Assembly (NCBI GenBank): GCA_965199245.1
Contig: CBDAQP010000003.1
Coordinates: 372,001-436,000, forward strand
Length of the DNA stretch: 64,000 nt
Source: Carbonatibacter sp965199245
GTDB taxonomy: Bacteria; Pseudomonadota; Alphaproteobacteria; Kiloniellales; Kiloniellaceae
Direction: 5' to 3'
A model generated the notes under the pieces. That model saw only the letters and a list, made by a program, of their open reading frames with translations, was not told the DNA's origin and searched no databases. The first letter of the stretch is position 1. Every line of letters starts with the position of its first letter. The position numbers were made by a program, and so were the translations under genes. Below, piece by piece: positions 8,136 through 16,568 of the stretch.

Positions 8136-8639
8136 ATGCCGATCAAGACCTCCACACACGACTGGGCGGTTGCACAGCTTTATCTGCGCAGCGATCACAA
8201 CAAAGACAAGACCATTACGCTGGACGAATTAACGGCCCGGCTGGCAAAAGACGGCATTTCACAGGCCCGCGCCACAGAAGCCTTCAAGGCCGCAGACCGT
8301 GACAACAATGGCAAGGTCACGGTTGAGGAAGTCCGCCAACGCGCCCTCGAGGTGCAGCGCACAGAGCTTGCATCTGCGCACGGGGCGGGACTTGAATCTG
8401 CGCGCGGAGCACGACTCAAAAATTCCGGCCTGTCCCCCGCCGATCTCGACAAGGACGGCGTCGTGACCAAAGGCGAACTAGCCGCCCTGCCGACATCACT
8501 GGCCAGCCGCCAAACGGCCTTTTTCCTTGATCTTCTAGACGGGGGCGGGGACGGATTTTTCACCCAACAGACCACCGGCACCCGCGCCTATGACCGCCCG
8601 GTTCAACCCGCACAACCCGGCAAAAAGATCCGGATTTAG
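8136..8639 (+). CDS. EF-hand calcium-binding protein
   Basis: A 167-residue protein with three canonical EF-hand loops: DHNKDKTITLDE (20-31), DRDNNGKVTVEE (54-65) and DLDKDGVVTKGE (103-114). A fourth is degenerate (DGGGDGFFTQQ, from residue 135). Loop positions 1, 3, 5 and 12 carry the expected acidic or amide residues in the first three. No signal peptide is visible, so a cytoplasmic calcium sensor or buffer is likely. It stands alone between the fic spacer and the convergent gltX. Confidence 0.85.
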   Translation: MPIKTSTHDWAVAQLYLRSDHNKDKTITLDELTARLAKDGISQARATEAFKAADRDNNGKVTVEEVRQRALEVQRTELASAHGAGLESARGARLKNSGLSPADLDKDGVVTKGELAALPTSLASRQTAFFLDLLDGGGDGFFTQQTTGTRAYDRPVQPAQPGKKIRI

Positions 8640-8710
8640 GGGCCACACGCAAAAGTAAAGTTATGTTGCACGCGCACAACCAAAGTCACGTCGCCCCCGG
8701 GGTGGGGGGG

Positions 8711-10039
8711 TCAGGCGTGGTCTCCCCTGAGACGGGCGACGGCGCGGCTCCGCCCGATGAGGGGGAGCAGGTCGGCGAGTTCGGGGCCGTGGGCCTGTCC
8801 GGTGAGTGCCTGACGCAGGGGCAGGAACAGTGCCTTTCCCTTTCGCCCTGTGTCGGATTTGAGCGCGGCGACCAGATCAGCCCAGACCGCAGGCCCCCAG
8901 GGTTCGGGGGGCAGGAGTTCTGCGGCGCGGGTGACAAAGGCGCGGTCATCATCGGCAATCACCGGATCAAGCGGGCCGGAGGCAATGCGAAACCATTCTG
9001 CGGCGTCGCCCACTCTGTCCAGATTCGGGCGCACCACCTGCCACAGTTCGGGGCTAAAGCCGGCGGGCAGATGCGGGGCGGCAACCTCGAAAGGCATCCC
9101 GTGCACCACCCGCGCAGACAGTGTCTTCAGCTCCACGGGGTCAAAGCGCGGTGTGGCCCGCCCGAAACGGCTCAGATCAAAAAGATCAACCAGATCACCG
9201 ACGGTCTGGCGCACCACAATCGGATCAGGCGTCCCCAAGCGCGCCAGATAGCTGGTCAGGGCGGCGGGTTCCACCCCCTCGTCACGCAGGGATCGGAGGC
9301 TCAAACTGCCCAGACGTTTGGACAAGCTCCCGCCATCGGCCCCGACCATCAACGACATGTGGGCAAAGGCCGGCACCGGCCCGCCCAGGGCCGTCAACAG
9401 CTGAACCTGAACGGCGGTGTTGGACACATGGTCTTCGCCACGCAGCACATGCGTTATCCCCAGATCCAGATCATCGACCACAGAGGTCAGGGTATAAAGC
9501 GGGCGGCCGTCTTCGCGGATCAGGACAGGATCGGTGAGGTTCTGTCCCTCAAAGGCCACGGGGCCGCGAACCAGATCATCCCAGACAATCGCCGTTGGCT
9601 CCAGCCTGAACCGCCAGTGGGGGCGTCGCCCCCCGTCCTCTAGGGCCGCCCGCTCTGCCGCGCCGAGACGCAAGGCCGCCCGGTCATAGATGGGCGGACG
9701 TCCGGCCTGAAGGGCGACCCGCCGCTTGAGACCCAGTTCTTCTGCCGTTTCATAGCAGGGATAAAGCCGCCCTGCGGACTTGAGGGCCTCCACCGCGTGC
9801 GCATAGTGATCCAGACGCTGTGACTGCACGGCGATGTCATCCCACTGCAGACCCAACCAGCGCAGGTCGTCTTCAATCGCCGCCGCAAAATCCGCTGTTG
9901 AACGCCCTGTGTCGGTGTCATCCATCCGCAACAAAAACCGCCCCCCCGCCTGACGGGCCAGAAGCCAGTTCAACACGGCAATCCGGGCATTTCCGGCATG
10001 CAGACGACCGGTGGGACTGGGGGCAAAGCGGACGTTCAT
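8711..10039 (-). CDS. gltX: Glutamyl-tRNA synthetase (GluRS), class I
   Basis: A class I synthetase of 443 residues. The HIGH-type motif is in SPTGRLHAGNARIAV near the N-terminus and the KMSKS-type loop is GGSLSKRLGS. Between them lie LRMDDTDTGRS and the DDLDLGITHVLRGEDH block that positions ATP and the tRNA acceptor. It charges tRNA-Glu, or tRNA-Gln for later amidation. Many alphaproteobacteria have two GltX paralogues; the SLSKR loop in place of KLSKR suggests this is the more divergent one. I chose ATG 10039; a GTG one codon upstream is possible. Confidence 0.9.
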   Translation of the reverse strand: MNVRFAPSPTGRLHAGNARIAVLNWLLARQAGGRFLLRMDDTDTGRSTADFAAAIEDDLRWLGLQWDDIAVQSQRLDHYAHAVEALKSAGRLYPCYETAEELGLKRRVALQAGRPPIYDRAALRLGAAERAALEDGGRRPHWRFRLEPTAIVWDDLVRGPVAFEGQNLTDPVLIREDGRPLYTLTSVVDDLDLGITHVLRGEDHVSNTAVQVQLLTALGGPVPAFAHMSLMVGADGGSLSKRLGSLSLRSLRDEGVEPAALTSYLARLGTPDPIVVRQTVGDLVDLFDLSRFGRATPRFDPVELKTLSARVVHGMPFEVAAPHLPAGFSPELWQVVRPNLDRVGDAAEWFRIASGPLDPVIADDDRAFVTRAAELLPPEPWGPAVWADLVAALKSDTGRKGKALFLPLRQALTGQAHGPELADLLPLIGRSRAVARLRGDHA

Positions 10040-10088
10040 CACGGGACATTCTCCTCAACTCGAATGGATTCACGAAAACAGGGTACAG

Positions 10089-10100
10089 CCCCCCCCCCCC
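10089..10100. repeat. 12-base poly-C tract
   Basis: A run of twelve C lies about 50 bases upstream of the gltX start, between gltX and the minus-strand hypothetical gene. It could vary in length by slippage, or be an assembly length uncertainty. Confidence 0.8.
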
Positions 10101-10261
10101 GCCTGCAAGGAAACAGTCCGCGCACACCTGAACAAACGCACAGGTGAACAAAAAAGACCTGCGATCATACCCGCAAAGTTGCCGGATGGGGCAGGAGTGA
10201 CAGGGATAATGAGCCGTTCACAAATAAAAACGCGGGAAAGAAGATCCCTCCCCCGCACCAT

Positions 10262-10672
10262 TCACGCGGCCCGCAGAGCCGGAGCGTCCACCAATGACAC
10301 CGGGGCACCTTGCAGGCCCGTGCACTCGTCTCCTGCAAACCGGATTCCGCCTCCGGCAGGCAAAAGCGGTAAAGCCCATTGCGCCAGTCTGGCTGATGCA
10401 GCAGGCGGATAAAGACAGGTCGCCCGCCGATCTGGCAGAGCTGGCAAACCATATTGCGGGGTATCCCGCCATGAATTGACAGCACAGGCACCTGACGGAC
10501 AGAGGATTGCGTTTTCAGGCGCGATCAGCCCCCACAGGTCAAAGTTTCCATCTGCCATGAACCCCCTATCCTTCATAGACAGCCGCATCCGCACCATGAG
10601 TGTCGTTTGTGACCCGGCCAACACCCCTCTGCACAAGGCCGGGTGCGAAATCGGATCAAACAGATCCATCAT
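10262..10672 (-). CDS. Hypothetical protein
   Basis: I do not recognise this 136-residue frame. It is supported by a GGAG ribosome-binding motif about 8 bases before the ATG pair at 10672 (MMDLFDPISHPALC). The sequence has several cysteines, an SRDTPQYG-like Pro/Arg-rich middle and an Ala-rich C-terminus, with no membrane segment or known motif. It lies upstream of gltX on the same strand with a 220-base gap. It may be a spurious frame in GC-rich DNA. Confidence 0.3.
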   Translation of the reverse strand: MMDLFDPISHPALCRGVLAGSQTTLMVRMRLSMKDRGFMADGNFDLWGLIAPENAILCPSGACAVNSWRDTPQYGLPALPDRRATCLYPPAASARLAQWALPLLPAGGGIRFAGDECTGLQGAPVSLVDAPALRAA

Positions 10673-10787
10673 GGCAATTTCTCCGATCAATCAGGGAGAC
10701 TCTGCGCAGAAACATACAGGCATAATATGGCAGATACGGGCATCTATACGCGCAATGTTCTCATATGTTCTTTTTTGATTGCACTCC

Positions 10788-10815
10788 GCATCAAAGTGAT
10801 GCACCGTGCATCAAA
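10788..10815 (+). promoter_or_regulatory. Overlapping palindromes upstream of the RHH-restriction operon
   Basis: GCATCA-AAG-TGATGC (10788-10802) overlaps GATGCACCGTGCATC (10798-10812), and GCATCAAA occurs twice as a direct repeat 20 bases apart. The array ends 18 bases before the RHH start at 10834. Such short repeated half-sites are typical of ribbon-helix-helix autorepressors. Confidence 0.55.
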
Positions 10816-10833
10816 AGCTGGGGATGTGATTCC

Positions 10834-11034
10834 ATGACTGCAAAAACCCGCATAACCGTCAGCCTGGACGACAAAGAATATCAGGAGCTTGTAAAGCTAT
10901 CCAAAGAGCTTGATAGATCGTTGTCGTGGATTGTTCGGCAAGCGACCGTCTCACTTGTCGAGGGTGTCCGTGATCAAGGTTCGCGGCAAGAAGATAATAA
11001 GGACGTACCTACCGATGCAAAGACAGACATTTGA
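10834..11034 (+). CDS. Ribbon-helix-helix (CopG-like) DNA-binding protein
   Basis: A 66-residue protein starting MTAKTRITVSLDDKEY, then ELVKLSKELDRSLSWIVRQA. This is the beta-strand plus two-helix pattern of the RHH/Arc/CopG fold. The charged C-terminal tail (DQGSRQEDNKD) looks disordered. It overlaps the downstream nuclease gene by 20 bases, so translation is probably coupled. Operator-like palindromes sit just upstream. I infer a role as regulator of the restriction-modification operon, replacing the usual C protein; an antitoxin role is an alternative. Confidence 0.8.
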   Translation: MTAKTRITVSLDDKEYQELVKLSKELDRSLSWIVRQATVSLVEGVRDQGSRQEDNKDVPTDAKTDI

Positions 11035-11995
11035 CCACAGCAAACACGTTTACTACAACGAGCAATTCGTTGAGCTGGTCAAGGATGCCGTGCGATTTTT
11101 CAACGGCACCCCGGTTCATCCTCTTCCCCTTCAGGAAAAGTTTCCCGGCACCGGAGTTTATGCCCTCTATTACACTGGGGAAAATGAAACCTATGGCCGT
11201 TATGCAGAGTTGAACAGGCTGGAATACAAGTCCCCTATCTATGTGGGTAAGGCTGTTCCAAAAGGCTGGCGACAATCCCGAATTTCGCACGATACGACCT
11301 CCAGACCATCCTTTGAATTGCACGCACGCATCAGGGAACACAGCCGCAATATTGAACAGGTAGAGGGAATAGAGCTGGACGAATTCTCCTGCCGTTTCGT
11401 GATCTTCGAAGCGGACAGCGCGGACATGATCGGCACCATCGAGGCCGCGCTTATCAAGCTGAATCGGACCTTGTGGAACTCTGCCCTTGACGGGTTTGGC
11501 AACCACACGCCCGGTGCAGGCCGTTTCAATCAGGCAAAATCGGATTGGGATGTGATTCACACCGGACGGGCCTGGGCTGATAAGTGCACAGGTGTTCCCC
11601 GAAAACGTGGCGAGATACTGGCACGGATTGCCTCTCACCTCTCCAGCCCGGGAGAGGGGTCATGGAGTCGCTGGATCTTTTTTCCGGTGCGGGCGGTTTG
11701 GCAAAGGGGCTGGACATGGCAGGCGTTGACCATCTTGCCTTTGTCGAATTCAACCGCGATGCCTGCCAGACCTTGCGAACCAATTTTGACCCCTCAAAGG
11801 TGTTTGAGGGTGACGTTCGGGATTACGATTTTTCCGCGCTTGGCCCTGTCGATATGGTGGCCGGAGGCCCGCCCTGTCAGCCCTTCTCATTGGGGGGAAA
11901 ACACAAGGCTTCTGATGACTTGCGGGATATGTTTCCCTCTGCACTCGAAGCCATCAATGTTTTGCGACCCAAAGCCTTCATTTTCGAGAATGTGA
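11015..11995 (+). CDS. Eco29kI-like GIY-YIG restriction endonuclease with overlong frame
   Basis: The first 215 or so residues match Eco29kI-type type II restriction enzymes: GVYALYYTG (the GIY part), SPIYVGKAVP (the YIG part), LHARIREHSRNIE, FRFVIFEADSADMIGTIEAALI-like block, WNSALDGFGNHTPGAGR and a WDVIHTGRAWA tail. The paired methyltransferase (11662) would protect its site, expected to be CCGCGG-like by family. The true protein should end near 11660: the frame reads TCA exactly where a TGATG stop/start overlap would lie (TGA in place of TCA). It instead runs on 111 codons out of frame through the methyltransferase. Start ATG 11015 is preceded by AAGGA. Confidence 0.85.
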   Translation: MQRQTFDHSKHVYYNEQFVELVKDAVRFFNGTPVHPLPLQEKFPGTGVYALYYTGENETYGRYAELNRLEYKSPIYVGKAVPKGWRQSRISHDTTSRPSFELHARIREHSRNIEQVEGIELDEFSCRFVIFEADSADMIGTIEAALIKLNRTLWNSALDGFGNHTPGAGRFNQAKSDWDVIHTGRAWADKCTGVPRKRGEILARIASHLSSPGEGSWSRWIFFPVRAVWQRGWTWQALTILPLSNSTAMPARPCEPILTPQRCLRVTFGITIFPRLALSIWWPEARPVSPSHWGENTRLLMTCGICFPLHSKPSMFCDPKPSFSRM

Positions 11996-12821
11996 AAGGC
12001 TTGTTGCGATCCAGCTTTGCAGCGTATTTTGAATATATCATCTTGAGACTGGAATACCCGGATGACACAGATCAACAATGCGATGACTGGCGCGCGCATC
12101 TGGCGAAGCTGCGAACTATGGCCGCCTGTCCCGCCACGCTGCCTGAATACCATGTGCAATACCAACTGATAAACGCTGCGGATTACGGAATCCCCCAAAC
12201 CCGTGAGCGGGTTATTGTGGTCGGCATCCGGGCTGATTTGGAGACAAGCTGGACATTCCCGGAAGGACAACACAGCCTTGAGCGGTTACTATGGGAGCAG
12301 TACGTTTCCGGCGACTATTGGAAACGGCACGGTATCGAGAAGCCTGTGCAATACGCCCACATCCCGCATTTCATGCAGAGGATTGAACGGATAGAGCAGC
12401 GATACGGGCTAATACCGCCGCCCGGTAAGCCGTGGGTCACAATGCGCGATGTGCTGGGGCATTTGCCCGACCCGATGAGCCATCACGGCATTACAGATCA
12501 TGAATTCAGGGACGGGCCAGAAGCTATCCAGGCCACACTGGCAGCATGTATGACCTGCCATCAAAGACCATCAAGGCCGGGGCGCATGGGGTGCCGGGCG
12601 GTGAAAACATGATCCGTTTCAGCGATGACAGTATCCGCTATCTAACGGTGCATGAAGCCAAGCTAATCCAAGGGTTTCCCGAAGATTTTTCCATTCATGG
12701 CGCATGGGGGGAAGCAATGCGCCAGATTGGGAATGCAGTGCCAGCCATGCTGGCTGAAATCATTGGCTCTAGCCTTGTCAGTAGGTGCCAAGAAGAACCA
12801 ACGAAAAAAGTTGCTGCATAA
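11662..12821 (+). pseudogene. C5-cytosine DNA methyltransferase, single frameshift
   Basis: Motif I (DLFSGAGGLAKGLDMAG), motif IV with the catalytic Cys (GGPPCQPFS), motif VI (FENVKG) and motif VIII (QTRERVIVVG) are all in the first frame, which stops at 12612. The rest (SMYDLPSKTIKAGAHGVPGG, then motif X QIGNAVPAML) lies in another frame ending at 12821. Restoring one G in the GACGGG/CCAGAAG run near 12512 makes the sequence collinear (ARSYPGHTGSMYD). Ribosome-binding site GGAGAGGGG precedes ATG 11662. If the frameshift is real, the partner nuclease would be unprotected. A sequencing error is possible. Confidence 0.9.
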
Positions 12822-12832
12822 GGGGAAAACGA

Positions 12833-12997
12833 TTGGACATTCAAAAGATCAGAGAAGAACTTGAAAGGGTAGAAGAGGATTGCAAGTACTCTTCCAAGAG
12901 TCACTTCAATGCATCAGACACGGCAGCAAGCCAGAATTATTGGCTGGGTATTCCTAGCATAATTCTAAGCGGTTTTGCAGCTGGACACCCGTATTAA
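12833..12997 (+). pseudogene. SLATT-domain protein fragment, cut by IS5
   Basis: A TTG start at 12833, with AGGGG 7 bases upstream, gives LDIQKIREELERVEEDCKYS, then SHFNASDTAASQNYWLGIPS and IILSGFAAG. This matches the N-terminus of SLATT proteins, two-helix membrane effectors often tied to nucleotide-signalling defence. The first membrane helix is just starting when the frame enters the IS5 left repeat and stops at 12997. The rest of the gene is not found on the other side of the element. It follows the methyltransferase by 11 bases. Confidence 0.65.
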
Positions 12998-14233
12998 CCT
13001 GGCGCGATGAGCGATTTTGTGATGTTGTGTTTTTTTATGCTTTTTTGAGGGAGTGGGACATGGAACGGAGAGGTTTTTTCAGTCTGTCGGAGCATCTTGA
13101 TCAGATCAGCAAGGACGGTGATCCTCTGGAGGTTCTCGAGGCCACGTTTGACTATTTCCGGGGGTGGCTGGTCGAGGGTTTGGGGTATGGCGATGGCGCG
13201 AAAGGTGGTCGCCCGCCTTTTGATCCGGTGTCCATGTTCAAGGCGATGATCCTGCAGGCGCAGCATAACCTGAAAAAAATGCAATTTATGATCCGGTGTC
13301 CTGGATGCGCTTTCTAAATTTCGACCTTGGCGGCCCAACACCGGACGAGAACACGATCCGCCTGTTTCGCAACAAACTGACGGAAACCGGGACCTTGCGG
13401 CGGGTGATGAAGGCTTTTGACTGGCAACTGCACAAGAAAGGCTATATCCCGATGTCGGGGCAGATCGTCGATGTGTCCCTTGTCCCGGCCCCGAAGCAAC
13501 GCAACACCGAGCCTGAGAAAAAAGCCGTCAAGGAGGGTAAAAGCGCAACTGAAATCTGGCCGGATGACCCCGCCAAAGCAGCACAAAAGGATGTGGATGC
13601 GCGCTGGACGCTGAAGGTGGGCGGCAAGGTTCGCTACCGGCCTGATGGCACACCTCTGCCACAAATCGCCACTTGGCTACAAGTCCCACATCAGTATTGA
13701 CCGGTGCTCCGGTTTCATCCGGGGCCAGGCCGTGACATCGGCTACAGCTGCGGACGGGCATCAACTCAGGCGTGTGTTTGATACGGACAACACGTCAGCC
13801 GAAGTCTGGGGTGACACAGCCTATCGTTCCGAAAGCAATGAGAAATGGCTGGCGAAGAAAATGTTGGTCAGCCGTATCCATCGCAAGAAACCCAAAGGTA
13901 AACCCATGCCGAAAGCCAGTGCACGGGCCAACGCGCGAAAATCAGCCATCCGTGCACGGGTCGAGCATGTTTTCGCCCATCAGAAAAACCGCTTCGGTCT
14001 GTTCATCCGCACCCTCAAGCGGGCAGAAGCCAAACTGACGCTGGCCAATCTCGCCTACAACATGGATCGCCTGATCTTCCATGACCGCCGGGCAACCGCA
14101 GTCCGTCCGGAATGCGGATTCCGTCGTAAAAAACGTCCCGCCAACGCAATCTGCAGCGAAAAAAGCACCGTCTCGAAAAATCACAATTGGCCACAGCAGG
14201 GCATAAATCGGGGGTTAATACGGGTGTCCAGCT
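12979..14233 (+). mobile_element. IS5-family element
   Basis: Perfect 21-bp inverted repeats (12979-12999 and 14213-14233, outer core CTGGACACCCGTATTAACC) enclose a decayed IS5-type transposase, giving an element of about 1.25 kb. No convincing target duplication is visible. The flanking genes do not join across it, suggesting deletion or rearrangement after insertion. Confidence 0.85.
13060..14212 (+). pseudogene. IS5-family transposase, frameshifted
   Basis: Frame 1 starts MERRGFFSLSEHLDQISKDG and reaches the HNLKKMQFMIR region. Frame 2 gives SWMRFLNFDLGGPTPDENTI and GQIVDVSLVPAPKQRN. Frame 3 gives GYKSHISIDRCSGFI, DTAYRSESN and RARVEHVFAHQKNRFGL. The DDE residues (D in QIVDVS, D in GDTAY, E in RVEHVF) are all present but spread over three frames, broken near 13300 and 13660. 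No complete transposase can be made. Confidence 0.9.
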
Positions 14234-14269
14234 CAGATATTTATACACCCCTGCCCCGGACTGGCCCGC

Positions 14270-14410
14270 ATGACTGATGTTGCGAGCTATGTCCGCGTAT
14301 CGACTGACAGACAAGGCCACCCGGGCCGGAAGCGGCGCGCAAAGCCGTCCCCCGCGCCATTGCAGGGCGCGAGACCGGTCGGGTTGAGGGGGAGCGGTCG
14401 GCCACAATGA
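14270..14410 (+). pseudogene. Serine recombinase N-terminal stub
   Basis: ATG 14270 gives MTDVASYVRVSTDRQG, the opening beta-strand and nucleophile motif (YVRVSTDRQ) of the resolvase/invertase family. After the 16th residue the sequence becomes Arg/Pro-rich with no resemblance to the family and stops at 14410. It lies directly outside the IS5 right end, so it is probably the edge of a lost integrase or resolvase gene. Confidence 0.5.
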
Positions 14411-14822
14411 CTGCCCTACCCTTGCCGAAGCCCCCTTACCGAACCTTGCCCCGTTTCGGGGAGAATCGGGGCGGATACAGGTATTGCGTTGATCCTCGAA
14501 TACTCTATAGTATTCTGAGTCTCTCGAAAATAATTGTCCCGCAAGTCAATAGACGTCCCGCGTTTTTGAGAGGTTCCCGCTTGCCTGACGTGTGGGAGCG
14601 GGCGAATCCGGACACCGCTTACAACGCAGGGGAAAGAAGATTGCTATAGCCGTCCATACGTAGTATGCTAGTATCTTGTGGGGCTTGTGACAGCAAGCCT
14701 GAACCAATCAGATGAGCAGCTTAAATCAAACCATCTTGACCCGGTTGCAAGATGGTTGAAAATTCAGAGCCACCTCTCTATTGGGTTTTGTTTAAATTGA
14801 GTCTGGTCAAGGCTTACAGCTT
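14411..14822. other. Gene-free stretch before lipoprotein genes
   Basis: About 410 bases with no convincing gene. It includes a Pro-codon-rich remnant near 14411-14480 and the hairpin at 14729-14757. The AT-rich DNA from 14760 to 14815 probably holds the promoter for the lipoprotein gene. Confidence 0.4.
14729..14757 (+). promoter_or_regulatory. 10-bp stem-loop upstream of lipoprotein gene
   Basis: AACCATCTTG (14729-14738) pairs perfectly with CAAGATGGTT (14748-14757) across a 9-base loop. No T run follows within five bases, so it is a weak terminator candidate or a regulatory hairpin. Confidence 0.4.
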
Positions 14823-14834
14823 ATGAGGTTTAGA

Positions 14835-15260
14835 ATGATGACGTCTAGAAACATGAGGAGATATGCCTTCTTCTCCGCAACTGTTCTTGGCCTGGTTTTC
14901 TTGTCTGGTTGTGCCCAGAAAGCATCGTGGCACGCGGATGACGTGGCGCGCTCTGAAAAACAAAGTCTGACAGTCGGTGAGGTTCAAAGGAATATCAAAA
15001 AAGGGATGTCCGGTGGCCAGGTGGCCGAAATTTTGGGATCGCCCAATGTTGTTTCCACGGATGAGAATGGTAACGAAGTCTGGGTTTATGACAGGTTCTA
15101 TACCGAACAGGTTGCGTCTGGCAGTAATGGTCTGACATTTACTCTTAGCGATGTGAGCGCGGGTGCAGCTAGATCATCCCAATCAAGCATTACCGTTATC
15201 ATTAAATACGATGCGAATAACAGGGTACGTGATTTTGCCTACCATAAATCCAGCTTCTAG
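14835..15260 (+). CDS. BamE/SmpA-like outer-membrane lipoprotein
   Basis: The N-terminus has basic residues, a hydrophobic stretch (FFSATVLGLV) and a lipobox FLSGC, so it is a predicted lipoprotein. The mature part contains LTVGEVQRNIKKGMSGGQVAEILGSP and NEVWVYDRF, the helix-strand pattern of SmpA/BamE domains, which often appear in small lipoproteins outside the true Bam complex. I chose ATG 14835 because GAGG lies just upstream; ATG 14823 is in frame. It is the first of three consecutive lipoprotein genes on the same strand. Confidence 0.75.
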   Translation: MMTSRNMRRYAFFSATVLGLVFLSGCAQKASWHADDVARSEKQSLTVGEVQRNIKKGMSGGQVAEILGSPNVVSTDENGNEVWVYDRFYTEQVASGSNGLTFTLSDVSAGAARSSQSSITVIIKYDANNRVRDFAYHKSSF

Positions 15261-15270
15261 AAAGATTGAT

Positions 15271-15807
15271 ATGATAAACAAACCTTTTTTTTCTGTCTTT
15301 TTTTGTGTGTTTGCTGTGGTCGCTCTGGCGGGGTGCGGTCAAACCATTCCTGAAAGCGCATTGCAGTTATCTTCGGAGTCCTTTGAATTGCGGCAGTTGC
15401 AAACCCGTTCTTTTGGCACAAACAATGAAAAGAAACTTCTGACGGCGGGCGCAGGGGTTTTGCAGGATTTAGGGTTTAATATTGATGAATCGGAAACCAG
15501 CCTAGGCGTTATTGTCGGCTCAAAAGATCGTGATGCAACGGAGGCGGGACAAGTCGTGATGTCTGTCCTTGTTGCGGCTTTTTTTGGTGCTACAACACCA
15601 GTTGATGATCATCAAAAAATACGCGCTTCGCTTATTACAAGGCCTGTCGGCGAAGGAAAAACAAATTTAAGAATTACGTTGCAGCGCGTTGTATGGGATA
15701 CGCAGGGGCAAATTTCAAAGACACAAAGTATTGAGGAACCTGAAATATATCAGGAGTTTTTTGGAAAATTGTCCAAGGCTGTATTCCTTGAAGCGAATGA
15801 GATTTAA
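15271..15807 (+). CDS. Lipoprotein of unknown function (paralogue of next gene)
   Basis: A 178-residue protein with signal FFSVFFCVFAVVALAGC, the last four residues forming the lipobox. The mature protein has RQLQTRSFGTNN, VLQDLGFNIDESETSLGVI and a long C-terminal domain ending QEFFGKLSKAVFLEANE. The same blocks recur in the next gene, so the two arose by tandem duplication. A short Gly/Ala-rich stretch near the middle (VVMSVLVAAFFGA) is hydrophobic and absent from the paralogue. Function is unknown. It starts 10 bases after the preceding lipoprotein gene. Confidence 0.7.
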   Translation: MINKPFFSVFFCVFAVVALAGCGQTIPESALQLSSESFELRQLQTRSFGTNNEKKLLTAGAGVLQDLGFNIDESETSLGVIVGSKDRDATEAGQVVMSVLVAAFFGATTPVDDHQKIRASLITRPVGEGKTNLRITLQRVVWDTQGQISKTQSIEEPEIYQEFFGKLSKAVFLEANEI

Positions 15808-15822
15808 TAAAAGGATGCAACA

Positions 15823-16244
15823 ATGAAAAAGATCACATGTACCCTGGCCGTTTTCTCGCGTTGTCCCTGACAGCCTGCCAGGGAAATTCGATGAATCAGG
15901 TCATGGAGACCTCTGAATCACAAGTACAAATACGGCAGATTCAAACGAGGGCTTTTGACACAACCGACAGGAAAAAGACACTTCGTACAGTCATTGCAAC
16001 ACTGCAGGATCTTGGCTTTGTGATTGATAAAGCAGATCATGAATTAGGCACCGTTAGCGGCACAAAATTGGACGGTTACTCTTTGAGAATGACCGTAACC
16101 ATTCGCTCAAGGGGCAAAAGTCAGACATTGGTTCGGGCAAACGCTACCTATAATGTAACCCCCATTGAAGACCCGCAGCCGTATCAGCAGTTTTTTATCG
16201 CGCTGGAAAAGGCAATGTTTTTGACCGCTCACGAGGTTGATTGA
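15823..16244 (+). pseudogene. Lipoprotein paralogue with frameshift in the signal peptide
   Basis: ATG 15823 begins MKKITCTLAVF, a normal lipoprotein signal, but that frame stops at once. One missing C near 15855 would join it to FLALSLTACQG in the next frame, giving a standard lipobox. The remaining 135 codons (IRQIQTRAFDTTDRKK, LQDLGFVIDKADHELGTVSG, QPYQQFFIALEKAMFL) are intact and parallel the gene at 15271. An alternative ATG at 15837 yields a very short signal (MYPGRFLALSLTAC), so the protein might still be exported. Sequencing error is possible. Confidence 0.65.
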
Positions 16245-16568
16245 CACCTGTCATCCTGCCGATTAGACCTTCAAAAGACGGCGGCAGGCGCGGATGATAG
16301 CCTCCGGCTGAACTGTACGACAGATGACGGCAGGCAGGCTCTGCGTCTGTTCCCTGTACACTGGCGGCGTACACTGGTGGGCGTCCAATGGGGGCCAGGA
16401 TGATCGCAAGGGTGATCTTTGCGGATTTCGGGATCACCGACGCGGTTACAGACAAGCACAGAGAATACCCTGCCCGCTCTCTCATTCCGATCAAGGCGAA
16501 ATAGCCTTCAATGCCCCCGTTTAACGCGCCCCCGTTCAATGTCTCCGTTCGTTGTGAGGGGGTGAGGC
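16245..16568. other. Gene-free stretch after lipoprotein genes
   Basis: About 320 bases. A 7-bp stem (CCTGCCG 16255-16261 with CGGCAGG 16282-16288) could end transcription of the lipoprotein genes. GTACACTGG is repeated near 16360, and the motif CCCCCGTT recurs near 16510-16545. No gene is evident. Confidence 0.4.

Noticed and set aside
10089..10100. Poly-C run as a phase-variation switch for gltX
   Set aside because: It lies outside coding sequence and not between evident promoter elements; an essential-type gene is an unlikely target.
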